Part shown: positions 13,024 through 26,894 of the stretch, one piece after another
Layout: the number at the start of each line of letters is the position of its first letter
Numbering within the stretch: the first letter of the stretch is position 1
NCBI GenBank assembly: GCA_949316495.1
Contig: OX439001.1
Location: 33,378,388-33,442,387 of the forward strand
DNA length: 64,000 bases
From: Amphiduros pacificus
Lineage: Eukaryota > Annelida > Polychaeta > Phyllodocida > Hesionidae
Direction of reading: 5' to 3'
Notes under the pieces: generated by a model
What the model was told of the DNA's origin: nothing
What the model saw: the letters and a program-made list of their open reading frames with translations, nothing else
Databases searched by the model: none
Translations under genes and position numbers: made by a program

Positions 13024-14529
13024 AGGTTTGGAAGACGTCGATAGACTTTGTCTATAGTAGGTCTCATGGACGCTAATCACAGAGAGCTCAAATCTCAGAG
13101 GCTATAATATTGACAAGGGCTTCCATTCCAATATGCGAGGGTATTCAATGATAATTAAAATGTTTTTTTCCACATTCATAGTCATTGATCATCATTTATT
13201 GAGTATGACAGACCAATGATAAGGCGACAAATTCATTTTTATTGTATTATGAAATAAATACACGATGCGAGGCAACAGCTAAACAAAGAAAGACTTTCTG
13301 TCTCGTGGCACTGATCTGTTCACTGCATCAGGTTTCTCTGTATCTCGGAGACTTGACCATGTTAATATTTGGCTGCAGTCTCCAACAGTCATAACTGGAT
13401 GGGTAATAGAAAGGTTGAAAAGGGTGTGGCAATGTCTGTCAAATAGTAATGTCACCAGGCTAAGGGTCCCTCTTTACGAGCGGGGGTGTCAGTTTTCATC
13501 AGGGACGAATACTGCTTTGATGATTCTATTTAAATGAGTTTCAATTTACACAGCGTGAAATCAATAAGTTGTCTATGAGTGCATGTGATTATTGTGCATG
13601 GACTTCTTAGCTTCACGCATATTTTGCGGATGAAGTAAAAAAAATAACACTGTCAGTGACAGCTGTCTGTTGTGTTTTAAACCTATGACAATGTTATATA
13701 ATAGGTTGACCACTTAAATAACAGCCCCACAAAAAAAACTAAAATAAAGAATTAAAAAAATAAAAACAAAAACAAGGATGAAGCAAATAATATATGCAAT
13801 GGTCTATGCTCCATACACAAATCTTATGGATTATGGAAAATAAATGCATGACACATGATGCTTAAGGGCATTAATTTTGTTCATCCCAAAGACACCGTAT
13901 TATTGTGTAATGAAACCAATATGCCTACGATTATGATTGATAATAATATACGTAAAAATATGAATAACGGGGTTTACAATCTTTTATTTCTAAAATGTAT
14001 GTGACCAAAATAGATCCAAAATCTATTTTGGGATATAGAAATATCTGTATGAAATGTTCCTAAGTGAGGTGAGTTTCGCTTTAAACAGATACCTCTTATG
14101 TTACCTTATTATGTTACATTATCACAATGATAGGGACTTTTGTTGCCTGTGGTCCGATACTAAACAATTACTATGGGGCTCTCCTTCAGACGTATTAAGT
14201 TCTGTCTTGAATGACGTTTTCATCACATTTGTCGAGAACATGGGCAGGTGTGATATATTGAGATATTTTGTAGGACAGTGTTTGTCTAACTTGTCGGATC
14301 TGCTTCAATTTCCTGAGGGGATACGTGTGTTGAGAACTCAAAATATAAAGCTGCTTCGAATATATATAGACATAAGATAGCATTTGAGTTTCATTTGTGA
14401 AACTGGTTATCCAATATGGTATAAATCTTAAGTTGCAATAATTTCTTTACCTCATTCTCAACGTTAGAATTTAAATGATTAAATTTGTCAGTTATCTATG
14501 TAACAATCTGATTCATATTATCTGTAACA

Positions 14530-15012
14530 TACACATCTCATTGATCTCATTAGTGTTTTCTATCTCCTTGGTCTGATTCGTATTTTCTATCAGTGACATA
14601 CATATCTCCATGGTCTGATTCGTATTTTCTATCAGTGACATACATATCTCCATGGTCTGATTCGTATTTTCTATCAGTGACATACATATCTCCATGGTCT
14701 GATTCGTATTTTCTATCAGTGACATACATATCTCCATGGTCTTATTCGTGTATCCTTCCTGTTGAATACGTTGATCCTCGGCCTCCTCCCCGTGTATTAT
14801 ACATTCCTCATGGGTTCACTCGAAGTGTCCCTTGCTCAGTAAATATTAATCTTGGCTCATGACTCTTGGTCTGATTCCTGTATCTTGCCTGTAGCATACA
14901 TTTCACCTTGGTCTGATTCCTGTATCTTGCCTGTAGCATACATTTCACCTTGGTCTGATTCCTGTATCTTGCCTGTAGCATACATTTCACCTTGGTCTGA
15001 TACTTGTTTCTT
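14530..15012. repeat. 42-bp minisatellite with two homogenised subfamilies
   Basis: Left block (about 14530-14745): CATGGTCTGATTCGTATTTT plus CTATCAGTGACATACATATC and two more bases. Right block (about 14868-15012): TTGGTCTGATTCCTGTATCT plus TGCCTGTAGCATACATTTCA and two more bases. Both have a 42-bp period and share TGGTCTGATTC and ATACAT at the same offsets, and the stretch between them holds diverged units of the same kind. They are therefore one ancestral array homogenised separately at its two ends. Confidence 0.9.
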
Positions 15013-16009
15013 TGCCACGTTATGTGACAATGGAAAGCTATCTGCACAATGCACATCCATTACTCAGTTATGGATAAGCATATCAATGTAGAATGAATGA
15101 ATATAATATTGTAATATGTTGTATTATTCTTTGTGAAAATAGCTATTTTAACATTCAATATATCATACAATGCAGTAGCTTGCAAACATAAATCGATGTG
15201 ATAATTTGACATGATTTTTGCCAATTATAGGGGTATATGGAATCAACCCACATGTAATTATGGGTTCATGTGGAAAGGGGTTTTTGTCATAACATGTGTA
15301 TCGCTATGTATAATGGTGTGCATGTACCATATACTGGGTTAAATGATGTTACTGTAAAAGAAATTACATATCACCACAACATATAGAGAAGAGACAGGGA
15401 TAAGGCGATTGATGTTAAAACTACATAAGCAACATTGCTTGATAATAATGCAAAATAACAAACTTGTATATACTTTCAATAGAAGGGACACTTCACACTA
15501 TTGCAATAATACAAATCTATGAGCTGCAGATGAATTTAAATTGGCAATGCCAACTGCCTGGAAAATACACAATTTCCCCAACGTTAAAATCGATACACAA
15601 CGGGAAGATTTCTATTACTAATCCTATAAATATATCGTTTTGGGTAGTAATTATATGAAATATAGTATTGTTCTATCATTCTCGCAAGTTTGCTACTGTA
15701 AAATAGTTTAAGCTGTAAAAATATAAAATATAGTGTATAAATCAAGGGCCTTATGACATTGTTGGCTTGCATATTCTTTGATATCATTGTTGACTACATA
15801 CATTAAATATATGTGGACAGCAGTGATACCAATATGCCGTAAGTATACTTGTATAACACAAAGAAGCATTATGATGTAAGTAATGTGATATCTCATTAGC
15901 AATCTTAGCTGCTATTGATCTACCTCCATATTACACAACTTAAGAGTTTGGTTTTTAATATCCTCCTGCTAAAACTAAGTTTTACAACGATGGAATTTAA
16001 GTTGTATTG

Positions 16010-16352
16010 TTGATATTTGTCTAAATCAGGTCTCACCTTACTGAATCGTATTGCTTATATTTGTCTAAATCAGGTGTCGCCTTACTGAATCGTATTGCTT
16101 ATATTTGTCTAAATCAGGTGTCGCCTTACTGAGTCGTATTGCTTATATTTGTCTAAATCAGGTGTCGCCTTATTGAGTCGTATTGCTTATATTTGTCTAA
16201 ATCAGGTGTCGCCTTACTGAGTCGTATTGCTTATATTTGTCTAAATCAGGTGTCGCCTTACTGAGTCGTGTGCTGATATTTGTCTAAATCAGGTCTCACC
16301 TTATTGAGTCGTATTGCTTATATTTGTCTAAATCAGGTGTCGCCTTACTGAG
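16010..16352. repeat. 44-bp minisatellite, about 7-8 copies
   Basis: The unit joins TATTTGTCTAAATCAGGTGT and CGCCTTACTGAGTCGTATTG with CTTA. Copies are nearly identical, with one shorter monomer near 16267. More decayed units seem to continue to about 16510 (for example GCTGATAAATGTTAAATACA followed by GGCCTCACC). Confidence 0.92.
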
Positions 16353-16739
16353 TTCTTCAGCTGATATATATTTATTGCAAGCCTACCCCAACTGTGAGTT
16401 GTAGTGACACTATATATTACATTGCTGATTTGTGTCAGTTGTATAAATTGTTTTGCTGATAAATGTTAAATACAGGCCTCACCTAGCTAAAATATATAGC
16501 TGATAGATGTTACATGTTAACTTTATTAATTTACTACTTGATAATTTACGGTAATCAATGGGTAGAGTTTCACTTACAATTTGATTAGTGGAAAGTCCGA
16601 AACGTTGTCTTTTTAGGACAGAACATATAATTACGATGTTATTATAATATTATTAGCATTGTGGAAGATTCGTATAACTGCACATGCATCAACGTCACAG
16701 CTGCCAAATGCACGGTCTCATGCAACAAGGTCACTGCAT

Positions 16740-17022
16740 GTCTGGATTCAGTGAGAGTCAACTTATCATTGCAAGCTATGTCTCTAGTCAGGGAGTGTCA
16801 ACTTGCATTTCAAGCTATGTCTACAGTCAGCAAAGGTCAACCAATTAATTGTAAGCTGTGTCTGCAGTCAGTGAGTGTCAACTTATCATTGCAAGCTATG
16901 TCTCTAGTCAGGGAGTGTCAACTTGCATTTCAAGCTATGTCTACAGTCAGCAAAGGTCAACCAATTAATTGTAAGCTGTGTCTGCAGTCAGTGAGTGTCA
17001 ACTTATCATTGCAAGCTATGTC
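16740..17022. repeat. 120-bp higher-order repeat of three ~40-bp monomers
   Basis: Three related subunits (40, 39 and 41 bp, each containing a form of TCAACTT or TCAACCA and AAGCTATGTCT) make a 120-bp block. It is repeated almost perfectly, with TCTGCAGTCAGTGAGTGTCA at 16859 and 16979. Because 120 is a multiple of three, the array yields a repeating open frame on the plus strand. I take that to be a by-product of the repeat. Confidence 0.9.
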
Positions 17023-20000
17023 TGCCATTAAGGGAAACGTGAACAACATAAGTGTGTCATGTATTTTGGTCTTCCTAATAATAATGACATATAAATTTTT
17101 TTCATATGCCTAATGTTCTTAGTCTGTAAGTATTCGGTGCATCCAAAAGGTTTATAAACAAGAAACTGTTACTATGGTAACAGAGGCTGGTGTATATCTG
17201 CACTGAGCACTTGAAAGACACAACGAGGTATATCACTTGATGTGACGATTGCGCAATGCCTTGTGGGAATTTCCGGCACAAATTTCCTGAGGTTAAAAAC
17301 ATTCATTTTAGCGAATCATATTGTATTTCATCATGATAATGTGTAAATTTCTTCTGTTGTTTTGTTTACTGATTTCATTTTTAAATGCGAGATGTCTTAT
17401 CTGTACCCTGTAGGATGGGCAACATTCATAATCCTTTGCATCTCAGACTGGCTTAGGGAAGGATCTAGGTCAGGTTGATCCTTGATCCCGCTAGTACTCT
17501 CTGTCGGCTTGCCGTGCAAGAGGATCTGTTTCACAACAAGAAACCCCATTTCCAGTGATATTTGACAATTTGATAAAAGAAATTATTGTCTTGACAATTT
17601 CATAAAATGATTCTCTAAATTTGATTATTTTTCATAATTTCGCAGACAATATATACAAAACACTATGATATCAATCATTTTCATATATATTTATGTATAT
17701 AATATACATATATACATGTCATATACATACTTGATTTCTCGCTAATCACGATGTTATCGTCACATATTTGAGTCAAAACGGTAATCTCTATTATAATACA
17801 TATATCTCACTGTCACGTGAATCATTTTGTGTCAAAATATTTTGAATCCAATAGTCCTGGACATTTAGAAACTGCGTATTTCATCAAATTTGACTGTAAT
17901 TTTATGCATAAATGCAGAGGGCCTGGTAATGGGTCAGTCACGGTGGAGCTTGTTGGGACAGAATTGGAGATTATTATCATTTACCCTGGACAATAGATAA
18001 TAAATTATGTAGGTCGACAGAAACATTTTGTTTCTTGATGGAAAAGATTATTAATTGTATTGTTGATGAAAATTGCTCATGTTTTGGGAATGATTTGCCT
18101 TTATTATTTTTCAACAAAAAAATAAAATCGACCTATGATTCGGCCCTTTTCTCACTTTGAATTTCCATCAACTTCTATCAATTTGGTAATTTTATTCCAG
18201 AGCAGTATATTCTTATCGCATCGCCAAAATCCGTAGATGTTGGTTGAAATGGAATGCAATGGAAAGGATTGAGTCTAAAGCAATGCCTCATGATTAATAG
18301 TATATATACACACAGCGTCGAAACACAATGTACACAAATATACAAATAAGTATTATATGAAATTGGAACACTCTGAACAAAATAATAAATTTTGACAAAT
18401 ATATGTCTAATATGAGGCAATATTGCGTGAATTCTTCCCTTGCACAACTTTCTCACGTTTTTCTCTGTTTTGGAATGATTGAAGGAAAGATAATACGTGG
18501 AAATATTCTATTTCATTGAAATTCTAAACTTTCTGTATTTTTCAGAGTGACAATGGGGCGGCAGTGGGTGGCCGTACCCCTGACAGCGGATAGCCCACCT
18601 GACAGCGGCCTGGTACAATGGTTTGTATATCTTGGTGCTATCTAATCTACGATGTCCACCTGAGCCTATAATTTACCTTGAAGTATTGGGGCAGGTGTGT
18701 GGGCAGTCCGCAGGGTTCACACAGGTGTGTAGAAAGTAAATACTTCCATATAATATACAGCCAGCCTGGAGACGCTTGGTCAGCCCCCATCGCCCCCTCC
18801 CCTTCTGCTAAACATACTCTGGTGGCTGATATATGCAATGTATAATTTCCCCCCACTTCAATCAGACTTTTATATATGAGAACCAAACCGATATCTTAAT
18901 TTCGTGGCATTGCAAAATTTTCTGTTAAAATATCACATTTTAAAGATATATGCAAGTAGCACATCTACTGCATGTTTAATTCAAATGGTTTGTGGTCTGT
19001 TTTCATTGGAATGTGATTTTCTCATTATTTAAAAATAGTGTCATTTATTATTTTTTTGCAAGCAAATGAAACTGAAATGACTGATGGATATTATCTTTTT
19101 TTTCGCACTAAATGATTTATTTCTAGCGGTTGGCGATTATTTATCTAGTTGTTTGCTTTCACAGAGTATATTTGAGATGCCCTTGTCTGGGGTGACCTTT
19201 TATCACCGCGCAGATGGTGAACACAAAGACACGGTGAACACACATAATTAAGTCGCTTCCACAATGAATGCTAGTTATCTTAGCCAAAATATCTGCTACT
19301 CTACATTCCTTACAAAACATAGTATTAATTGCAATCTATTTATAGGCTGACCTGTGGCGGTTCGTCTGGTATGGTGGTGCAAATTGTAGCCATTATTTAG
19401 CAATGATGGACGATTGTGTTCCCATCACTGACACCATCAACATCTGTTCATTTTCATTTTTTTCATATACATACGGGTCTGGTGATATCATGGCTGGCTC
19501 GTGCTTGTCATGCCATGTACAACTCGCATACCATTTCCCTAGATTATCTGACTGGCTTCACTGACCATGCCACGGCAGAACCAAATGTATCATACATCAC
19601 AAAATAGTGTTTACCATTTTTTTTTGCAAATGAGCGTTTCATGTCATTGGTAACATGTTGTTTGGTCGGGAAGTAAGTCCAGACGTTGAGGGCACACTGT
19701 CCACGCCCACATGTTGCTCCCTAATATTATGGGGGTACACGTGCCTTCCTTCTGTGCACCCCTATAATAAACTGATAATTAACACCCCGGGACACCCCAT
19801 GAGACACAACCAAACTGAAAGAATTTTAGACAATATTTCTCCAATATGTCCACAAATACTATCTAAGACTATTTTCTGAGGTTATATTTAAGATTGGTAG
19901 CATAATGAGCACATCGTTCATGTGATGATGATGGTAATAGCAAGCAAAAAGGTCGCTGTATTTTGGCAGGCTTGACTTTGGTAGATGATGGTCCAACTTG

Positions 20001-20554
20001 GGTATAGGATGACCTTGTGGTCGGTATATTGTAGCATGTAGACAGACGTGGACATGATAGAACAAGCTAGTGAGATGCTTGATACAGGCATATGGCAGGT
20101 ATGATGCGGGGAGGGGGGAGGGAGGATGGTTATGGCATGGCCTGCTGCTAACGTTGCTGGCTGCCAGCTTGTATAGGTTGTGTATTGATTTGAGAAGACC
20201 GGCCTTGGTCTGCTAGTAGACACAATGACCCGACCCACCCCCTCCTCACCGTATACGTAAACCCTGGCCATGAAAATTGCAATGTACCCCCAACCTTTCA
20301 GCGATGACACTTGTTGGTCAAACGGTGTGGTGATAGGAAAAGACCGCTCATGTCTTTCATGACATTTTATTAATATTATAGAATGGTAGGATGTAGATGG
20401 GGCAGCAGCTGCAGGAGCTGTGACGTATAGATATGCCGAGACGGCCCTGGTAGCTTGCATGCATCCCACTACCCCATAAGGTCTTCACTTTTACCCTTCT
20501 AGGCACAAATCTAACCGTACAAACACCCATATTAAACATGCAAAATATGCTTAC

Positions 20555-20597
20555 TTCATTTGCTTTACAATTGTGCTCTTTCCGGATTCACCAGCAC
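20555..20597 (-). CDS. GNAO: G protein alpha-o subunit, coding exon 2 (P-loop)
   Basis: A 43-bp exon between an AG acceptor (AAATCTAG) and a GTAAGC donor. Joined in phase to exon 1 it encodes AGESGKSTIVKQMK, completing the GAGESGKST P-loop that binds the GTP phosphates. The 43-bp size is that of the conserved second coding exon of G-alpha-i/o genes. It lies 357 bp downstream of exon 1. Identity and splice sites are both very clear. Confidence 0.96.
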
Positions 20598-20925
20598 CTA
20601 GATTTGGCGAAAAATAAAAAGAATGTTGGTAATTTATTCAAATGAGAATCCATTAATGAAATCGATAACAGTATTGGCCAGGAAGACCTGTTATACATTG
20701 CAATTTTAACGCAAAAGTACAAGCTTTCTACTTCTAATATCGATATAATAAACACAGTTATATATCAAGCATTAAGTGTATTAAGTTCTCTGTGAATGAA
20801 TAGCTTGTGGATGGCGTTAAATGGCTGCTTTCCTGGTAACAGAGAGCAGAGGATAGCGGTAATGTCAACACCGCTACTGCTGCAGCTGGCATCGCAGGCG
20901 CCATTCTTGCCAGCCTTCCCCTTCA

Positions 20926-21400
<475 letters not shown>

Positions 21401-23781
21401 AACGAGGCTGGTAAGCTCCTAACTACCCTCAGCTCGACATCATTGATGCTACCCGCATAAATACGAAAAACTCCTTTGTAAAAGCTGAGGTTTCAATGTT
21501 TCCTTAGATCTTATGACAATAGATATTATTTAGAAGATTGTATTGTTAGATTCGGAATTGTTGAAGTTAAGATAGAGTTAAAGCGTCTTTTGCATTAATG
21601 TCCGTAGCATCTTGAAAGTTCCACACGGGTCTCATCTTGGTTGCATTGGCACTATGGTGACGTCACGCTTTGCCCAGAATTTTGTTATTTAGGACATATA
21701 TTAATCAGTAAAATGCTAACCAAGCTGAGATAAAATGTCATGTTGAGAGATGGGGGAATATTGTCTAAATAAAAGTTTGCCGTGGTAAGAATGGATTGAT
21801 TTGGCGCGTTTTCCTTTGTGGCTTTGTACTGAGTCGATCTGACAGCTGTTAATCAACATGGCTTCACAGAAAGCCGGTCAGCAGCCGGCTACATTATCAT
21901 AATCACAGGGAATATCGCCATCGCGAGACTACAAGCCGGGAAACCAACCTTCATTTATGACTACTGTTTGCCATTTTCAGTGTGCAAACTGTCTGAGACT
22001 TGTTTTTGTCAAGATTTTGTCACCAGGTTTGAGCGGCCTATATGTTGACATTAGACATTGGGGTCGCGTGCCATGTTTTTAAAGGGTCGACGTGAAAACG
22101 ACACAGCAGGGCAGACGACAAGATTTGAAAGAGAAAAACGGGAATGGAGCGACCTCTCGTGTTTAACACTCAAAATACCAATTGATGAAATCCTGGTTCA
22201 GGTTGTAGAGCGTTATCAAATCTGTTGTTTCCCTTCCCATTCTTCCATTTATTACTTCCAACTCTCTGCATAAAGCTAGGATTATTGGAACAGGGCCACA
22301 ATAATGTTTATGATAAATAAAAAAAAACCATCACACACACAATGAGTCCTTGTTGTAAATATCTGTAATAATATTCATGGTCTTAAGAAGATTTTTTGTT
22401 TGTTATTTATTTAGGTTATAGCCACGTTAAATAGATTGGCGAGACACAAAGATATTTAAAGTGGAAAGCATTAGAGGAAACAAAAATCTTGGACTTAAAA
22501 ATGGAACAATCATTTAACAGGCATGAAAAGAGATCCCTTTTTCTCGTCAATTTTGGACATTTTTTCAGAGATAGATATATTCAGTTTCTTTATTTTGATC
22601 TAAGGGTGGAGATAAATTATTATGCCAATAGTCTCATTTCCAAGCTAGACAAACATTCAGCTCATAATGTGTATGTAATAATAACATGGTGGTGTCATTG
22701 TTATAGTGAACAAATGAGGACAATTGAGTACAATATATAAAAGTTTCTCATCAAATTTCAATGGTATGAATTTCTACAATCTTAACAGGAAGATATATAA
22801 GCAGCCTTGATTTTTCTTTTCAAATGTAATAATTCTAAAGTTTGACGTTTCTTTTAGATATTTTGATTGTTTAATCGACCGCATGACGTCAAATATTAAT
22901 GACAGGGCATGACGTGTTCTCCTTTAAGAGAACCAGCCTAAATATGAGGTGAAACACTGGAGTGAGGAACAGGCGTGCGAAACGAAAACTAAAAAGTTAG
23001 TGTTAAGTCGCGAGTGCATTTACAGGTATTATGTTTTGGACAAAGCCATTTCAGTTTGTGCTTGTGGTTGGCTCGCTCTGAAGGCACTGAATCCAAGATG
23101 AATGAAAGCTGGTTAAATCGCATCAAAAAGGTTCCAAGACGTTATATGGATATTTCTGATGTGAACGAATCCTGTACTGTGATAGACAGCAGCTATAAAG
23201 GTTTTATTTAGTAATTTAAAGCAAAAGTGTGAAAATTTGATAGTATTCTCGGTGTTATAAGCATATACATAGGAGCACTACTAGCCTTTGTATACATGTA
23301 TGTATTCATCCGGGTTTTTAAATTTAATATTTTTAACCTAGTAATGTTAATCTTGAATGACTGTCAGTAAACCGATGTAATGCAGAGAAGGTTAACAGAG
23401 AGCCCACATAAAATCACTGCAGATGGCAGTCTGCAAAGAAATCAATAAATGAAATGAACAAGTTGTGTCCGGCGGTGAGATGACCTGTTTATACTCTTTG
23501 GAAATTGGCAACACCAAGCTCGAAGTTGGTAGCGAAATTGGCATACACATATACACATTACATATTCTGAACAATATTTTTGTCTTGAAGTCCATTGAAA
23601 ATTGTTTGGTGAGAAATGGTAAAGAAAAGCAAATTAGTTCTGTACAGAGCATATGTCGGTATACTCTCCACGGCAGATCCAGGATTTGTACCTGGCTCTG
23701 CAAGTAAAGGGCAATTGTTCAACTCTTTGGTTTAGTGCTCAGAGGCCACACCCAGTGCAAGCAGCCAGGGCACAATGAATT
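21401..23781. other. Upstream intergenic region of GNAO
   Basis: Mostly AT-rich. Two TGACGT-type strings near 22884 and 22910 lie upstream of a short open frame (23101-23211) that could be a first exon but matches nothing I know. No other feature could be supported. Confidence 0.35.
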
Positions 23782-24545
23782 GGGCCCCCATAGGGTTTTA
23801 GGATTATTGGATTTTTGGCCTAAAAAAGAGGGATTATTGGATTTTTGGGGTGAAATATCTGGGATTTTTGGATTTTGAGGAAAGTGTTTAGGATTAATGG
23901 ATTTTTAATAAGATAATTGGATTTTAGGATTTTTCAGTAATAAAGGATTATTAATTCAAACAATTAATGATTTAGATATGAGTTTCATGATATTTGTGAT
24001 AAATATTTGTGTGACACTCTATGGTCCCCACCATCAGAAATAAGGATCAGGGTGATACGGAGACACCCAATGAGCAGCAAGAGTTAATTAGTGAGGAATT
24101 ATCTCAGTTGTCATTTACTAGTGACACAAGGGCCACTAGGCCTAAAAGAGTTTAAAAAAAAAGGAAAGACACAGATTACTTTTTTTACTAATTTTGAATA
24201 TGTTCAAAAGGATTGGGTGTCTCTGTATCACTATAACAGTGAGATTACTGTTAATTTCAAACTCTGTGGGCTCAAGTGGACTCTGCAAGTACATTTTGTA
24301 ATGTGGCATGACCTGTGTGAAACACTAAATATCATGTTATATCATGCATGTTATGTAATTCATTGCCAAATAAATTTGTACTAAATGTAAACATATTTTA
24401 GGATTTTTTGTTTTATACTTTTGGATTTTTAGATTTGAGGGGAAAAATATTTAAGGATTTTTGGCTACAAAAGATAAGGATTTTTGGATTTTTAGGTAAA
24501 AAAAGGGGGATTATTGGGTTTTTCATACCCCCCCTATGGGGGCCC
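23782..24545. mobile_element. Inverted-repeat DNA transposon (MITE), hAT-like, 764 bp
   Basis: Exact 14-bp terminal inverted repeats: GGGCCCCCATAGGG at 23782-23795 and CCCTATGGGGGCCC at 24532-24545. The flanking octamers AATGAATT and CATGAATA agree at 6 of 8 positions, consistent with an old 8-bp target duplication of the hAT type. Both arms consist of repeated GGATTTTTGGATTT phrases, and the centre is unique AT-rich sequence without a transposase, so the element is non-autonomous. Confidence 0.8.
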
Positions 24546-24763
24546 CATGAATAAATATTTCGTCACATGGGGTAACATGGCCAATTGGTGTCATTGTTAT
24601 TATAAGAATGTGAGTACAACAACGATTGGGATTTTAGTGACATGTGTACCAAAATAGTCAGACAAAAATCAGTAAAATAGTCAGCAGGGGATGGACCATT
24701 AATCCTCAAGGGAGGAGGAGGAAAAAGATATCTTGACTTTTTCTTCTTGGGCAAAGCTTATAT

Positions 24764-24830
24764 GTCAGGCCTCGCCATGAACTGACTGAAATTGCATTGT
24801 AAGTGATGTAAAAACCCTCAACAAATTGAT
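24764..24830 (+). mobile_element. SINE 3' fragment, diverged
   Basis: AACTGACTGAAATTGCATTG, TAAGTGATGTAAAAACCCTC and AACAAA follow the 3' end of the SINE at 29206-29509 with several changes. Only the tail region is present. Confidence 0.5.
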
Positions 24831-26894
24831 ATAAATGGTATAATTTTTCAGCCACATTTTCAAATATACTCTCCTCGCAAATTACGAATGATCCATTCTA
24901 AATTACTTTTGAACATATGAAATTGGTATGAGCACGTGTACAGTTGTGTTGTTGTGCATGCGCACGTGCCATGAGCCAACCAATTGGCCAACAATATGGT
25001 ACCCGGTAATTGCATGCTACTGTGCGGTCTAATTCTGTGCAAATAACAACGTATTGCGGCAGAGGTAGTATATATGACTCTACTTCGCCATGCAGAGGAA
25101 TGTCGGTATTGTTTTTATCACAAGTAAATTTACTGAGATCCAGAGAAACAGATTTTCTTTCTTTATGGTGGAAAAGTTGAACAAATTGAATGTTGAAGCA
25201 AAATACGTGTTTGGCGATCGGATACATAATGAATATTAAAAAAACGTCAATTGGTCATTTTTCTGGGACAAAACATTTCAAAAACCAAAAACAAACATAA
25301 ATTTTAACAAATGGTAAGTTTATATTTACCAAAAATGTATTTCAACATGTATTGACATTTTACTGACATAAAAATGATATATTTTGATTCAAAATCACTT
25401 ACAATATTACTTGCTACACACGCTCATTATGTGATCTATTTTTCTTCATTTTTATCACATACTGATTGCGAGTTGATTGCTAATTCAAATAATGTGTCTG
25501 TTTCCTAAACACTAAGTCATTGTCGTTGTCTCATGGTACTTGTCGTTGTCGCATGGACGTTCAAAACCATGAAAATTAACTTTTTTTAATTAGACTTAAT
25601 TTTTATTGAAACTTAACTTTTATATAAAAAAATCTGGCTATGTTCTGTACTCTTTAAAGTTTATTACCCCAAAAATTCAAATCCATACCAAATATATGAA
25701 AATATCAAAATAGCAAAAGTATAGAAATGCATCACACTTTTAAAAATTTTCAAACATTATGCCCCCAACCTGTCTCACAATAACGAGCGTGAAGTTCATT
25801 TGGTATTTGATATTTAACGTGTTTTTCCTTCAAAATATGCGACCAAGTATATATCTCTGTACACTTATAGTATATGGGTCAAAAGCGGATATATATCATT
25901 TTTTTCTCATTTTGCATGATGAAGTCTAAAAGTCGAAATTACATCATTTTTGTAAATTTTGCTCAATGATATTAGTAGTGAGAGCATTAAAGGCAATTTT
26001 GATTAACAAATAGTGCCTTAGACATACTTGGTAGACATGTCTAGATTATGTCTAGACCCCTCAATATGAGAGTCACTTTAGGTCACCATGCTTTTTTCAG
26101 AGTTTTGCAAAATGCAATGGGTGGTGTGGATTTATAACGTTTTTGATTAATATAACAAAACTAAGGTTTAACAAGACTTCCATTAAAATGGAATGGTCGG
26201 TACTTTTTATCCCACTTTTAAAACTGCTATACAAGTGTAAGAAAACAGTGTTAAATTATTAATTAAGTCAGCACAAGCTGACTCTATGCACTTGCTCCCT
26301 TTCCACCGTGTCCGCTGGCACCGCTGGCGCACTTTGTTTTCTTCATCATTCCTTTATGCTTGGACATAAAGACTTGATACTATATCATGATAATATGTTG
26401 GCCTGGGAAATATTTTGGGTTGAACTTTTTGTGATCTTAGGTCAAGGTCAAGATCATGGCCAGCACAGGAGCATTCACTTGTGACTGCTCTATCTTCTTA
26501 CAAAATACAGCAATATTGATATTACTTAGTAGACGTGATCAACCTATGAGGGGCTTGAATAAGTTGAATATTGGGTGACCTTGGGCAATTTTCAAGGTCA
26601 CAGGAGCCGATTTTCAAAATCGACTATTCATGATATTTTGTAAAACACTACAAATAATATGTATTCTCACTACATTTATCTTACACAGTATCTTTGTTCA
26701 TAATTATTAGAAACAATTATGTAACTAGGTCACAATGACATACTTAAATGCCCTATAGGTCACAACTTCCAAAATATTGTGATTCTATTCCTTTACAAAT
26801 CAGAGAAAAATAGATCATGATATTATGGAAAAATATGTAATTATATGTATCCTGTACAATATGTTCATGATTTGGGGAATAATTTATTCTGGTT
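24831..26894. other. Non-coding stretch without recognised genes
   Basis: AT-rich sequence. A GGTCAAGGTCAAGATCATGG phrase at about 26440 resembles low-copy repeats common in mollusc genomes. Nothing else supportable was seen. Confidence 0.35.

Larger units (their letters stand above)
11385..20554 (-). other. GNAO: GNAO intron 2 (about 9.2 kb) with several minisatellites
   Basis: Defined by the donor after exon 2 and the acceptor before exon 3. It contains a 38-bp array, a 42-bp array with two subfamilies, a 44-bp array and a 120-bp higher-order array, listed separately. Between them (13024-14529, 15013-16009, 16351-16739 and 17021-20554) I see only AT-rich sequence with chance open frames. 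Confidence 0.9.

Noticed and set aside
14054-14380. 108-codon frame on the plus strand
   Set aside because: The composition is not absurd for a protein, but no family is recognisable, there are no splice or promoter signals, and it lies inside the GNAO intron. Not supported.
14513-15056. Short repeat-containing frames on both strands
   Set aside because: Produced by the 42-bp minisatellite, again a multiple of three.
16661-17113. 150-codon frame with a 40-residue repeat
   Set aside because: The 120-bp higher-order repeat is a multiple of three and therefore stays open. It lies inside the GNAO intron with no splice or family support.
19918-20469. 183-codon frame on the minus strand
   Set aside because: It sits in the intron directly downstream of GNAO exon 2, with low-complexity composition and no recognised domain. 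Probably chance.
23014-23211. Possible first exon (MNESWLNRIKKVPRRY...) with CRE-like strings upstream
   Set aside because: The potential donor is weak, no continuing exon was found and the peptide matches nothing I know. Expression data could revive it.
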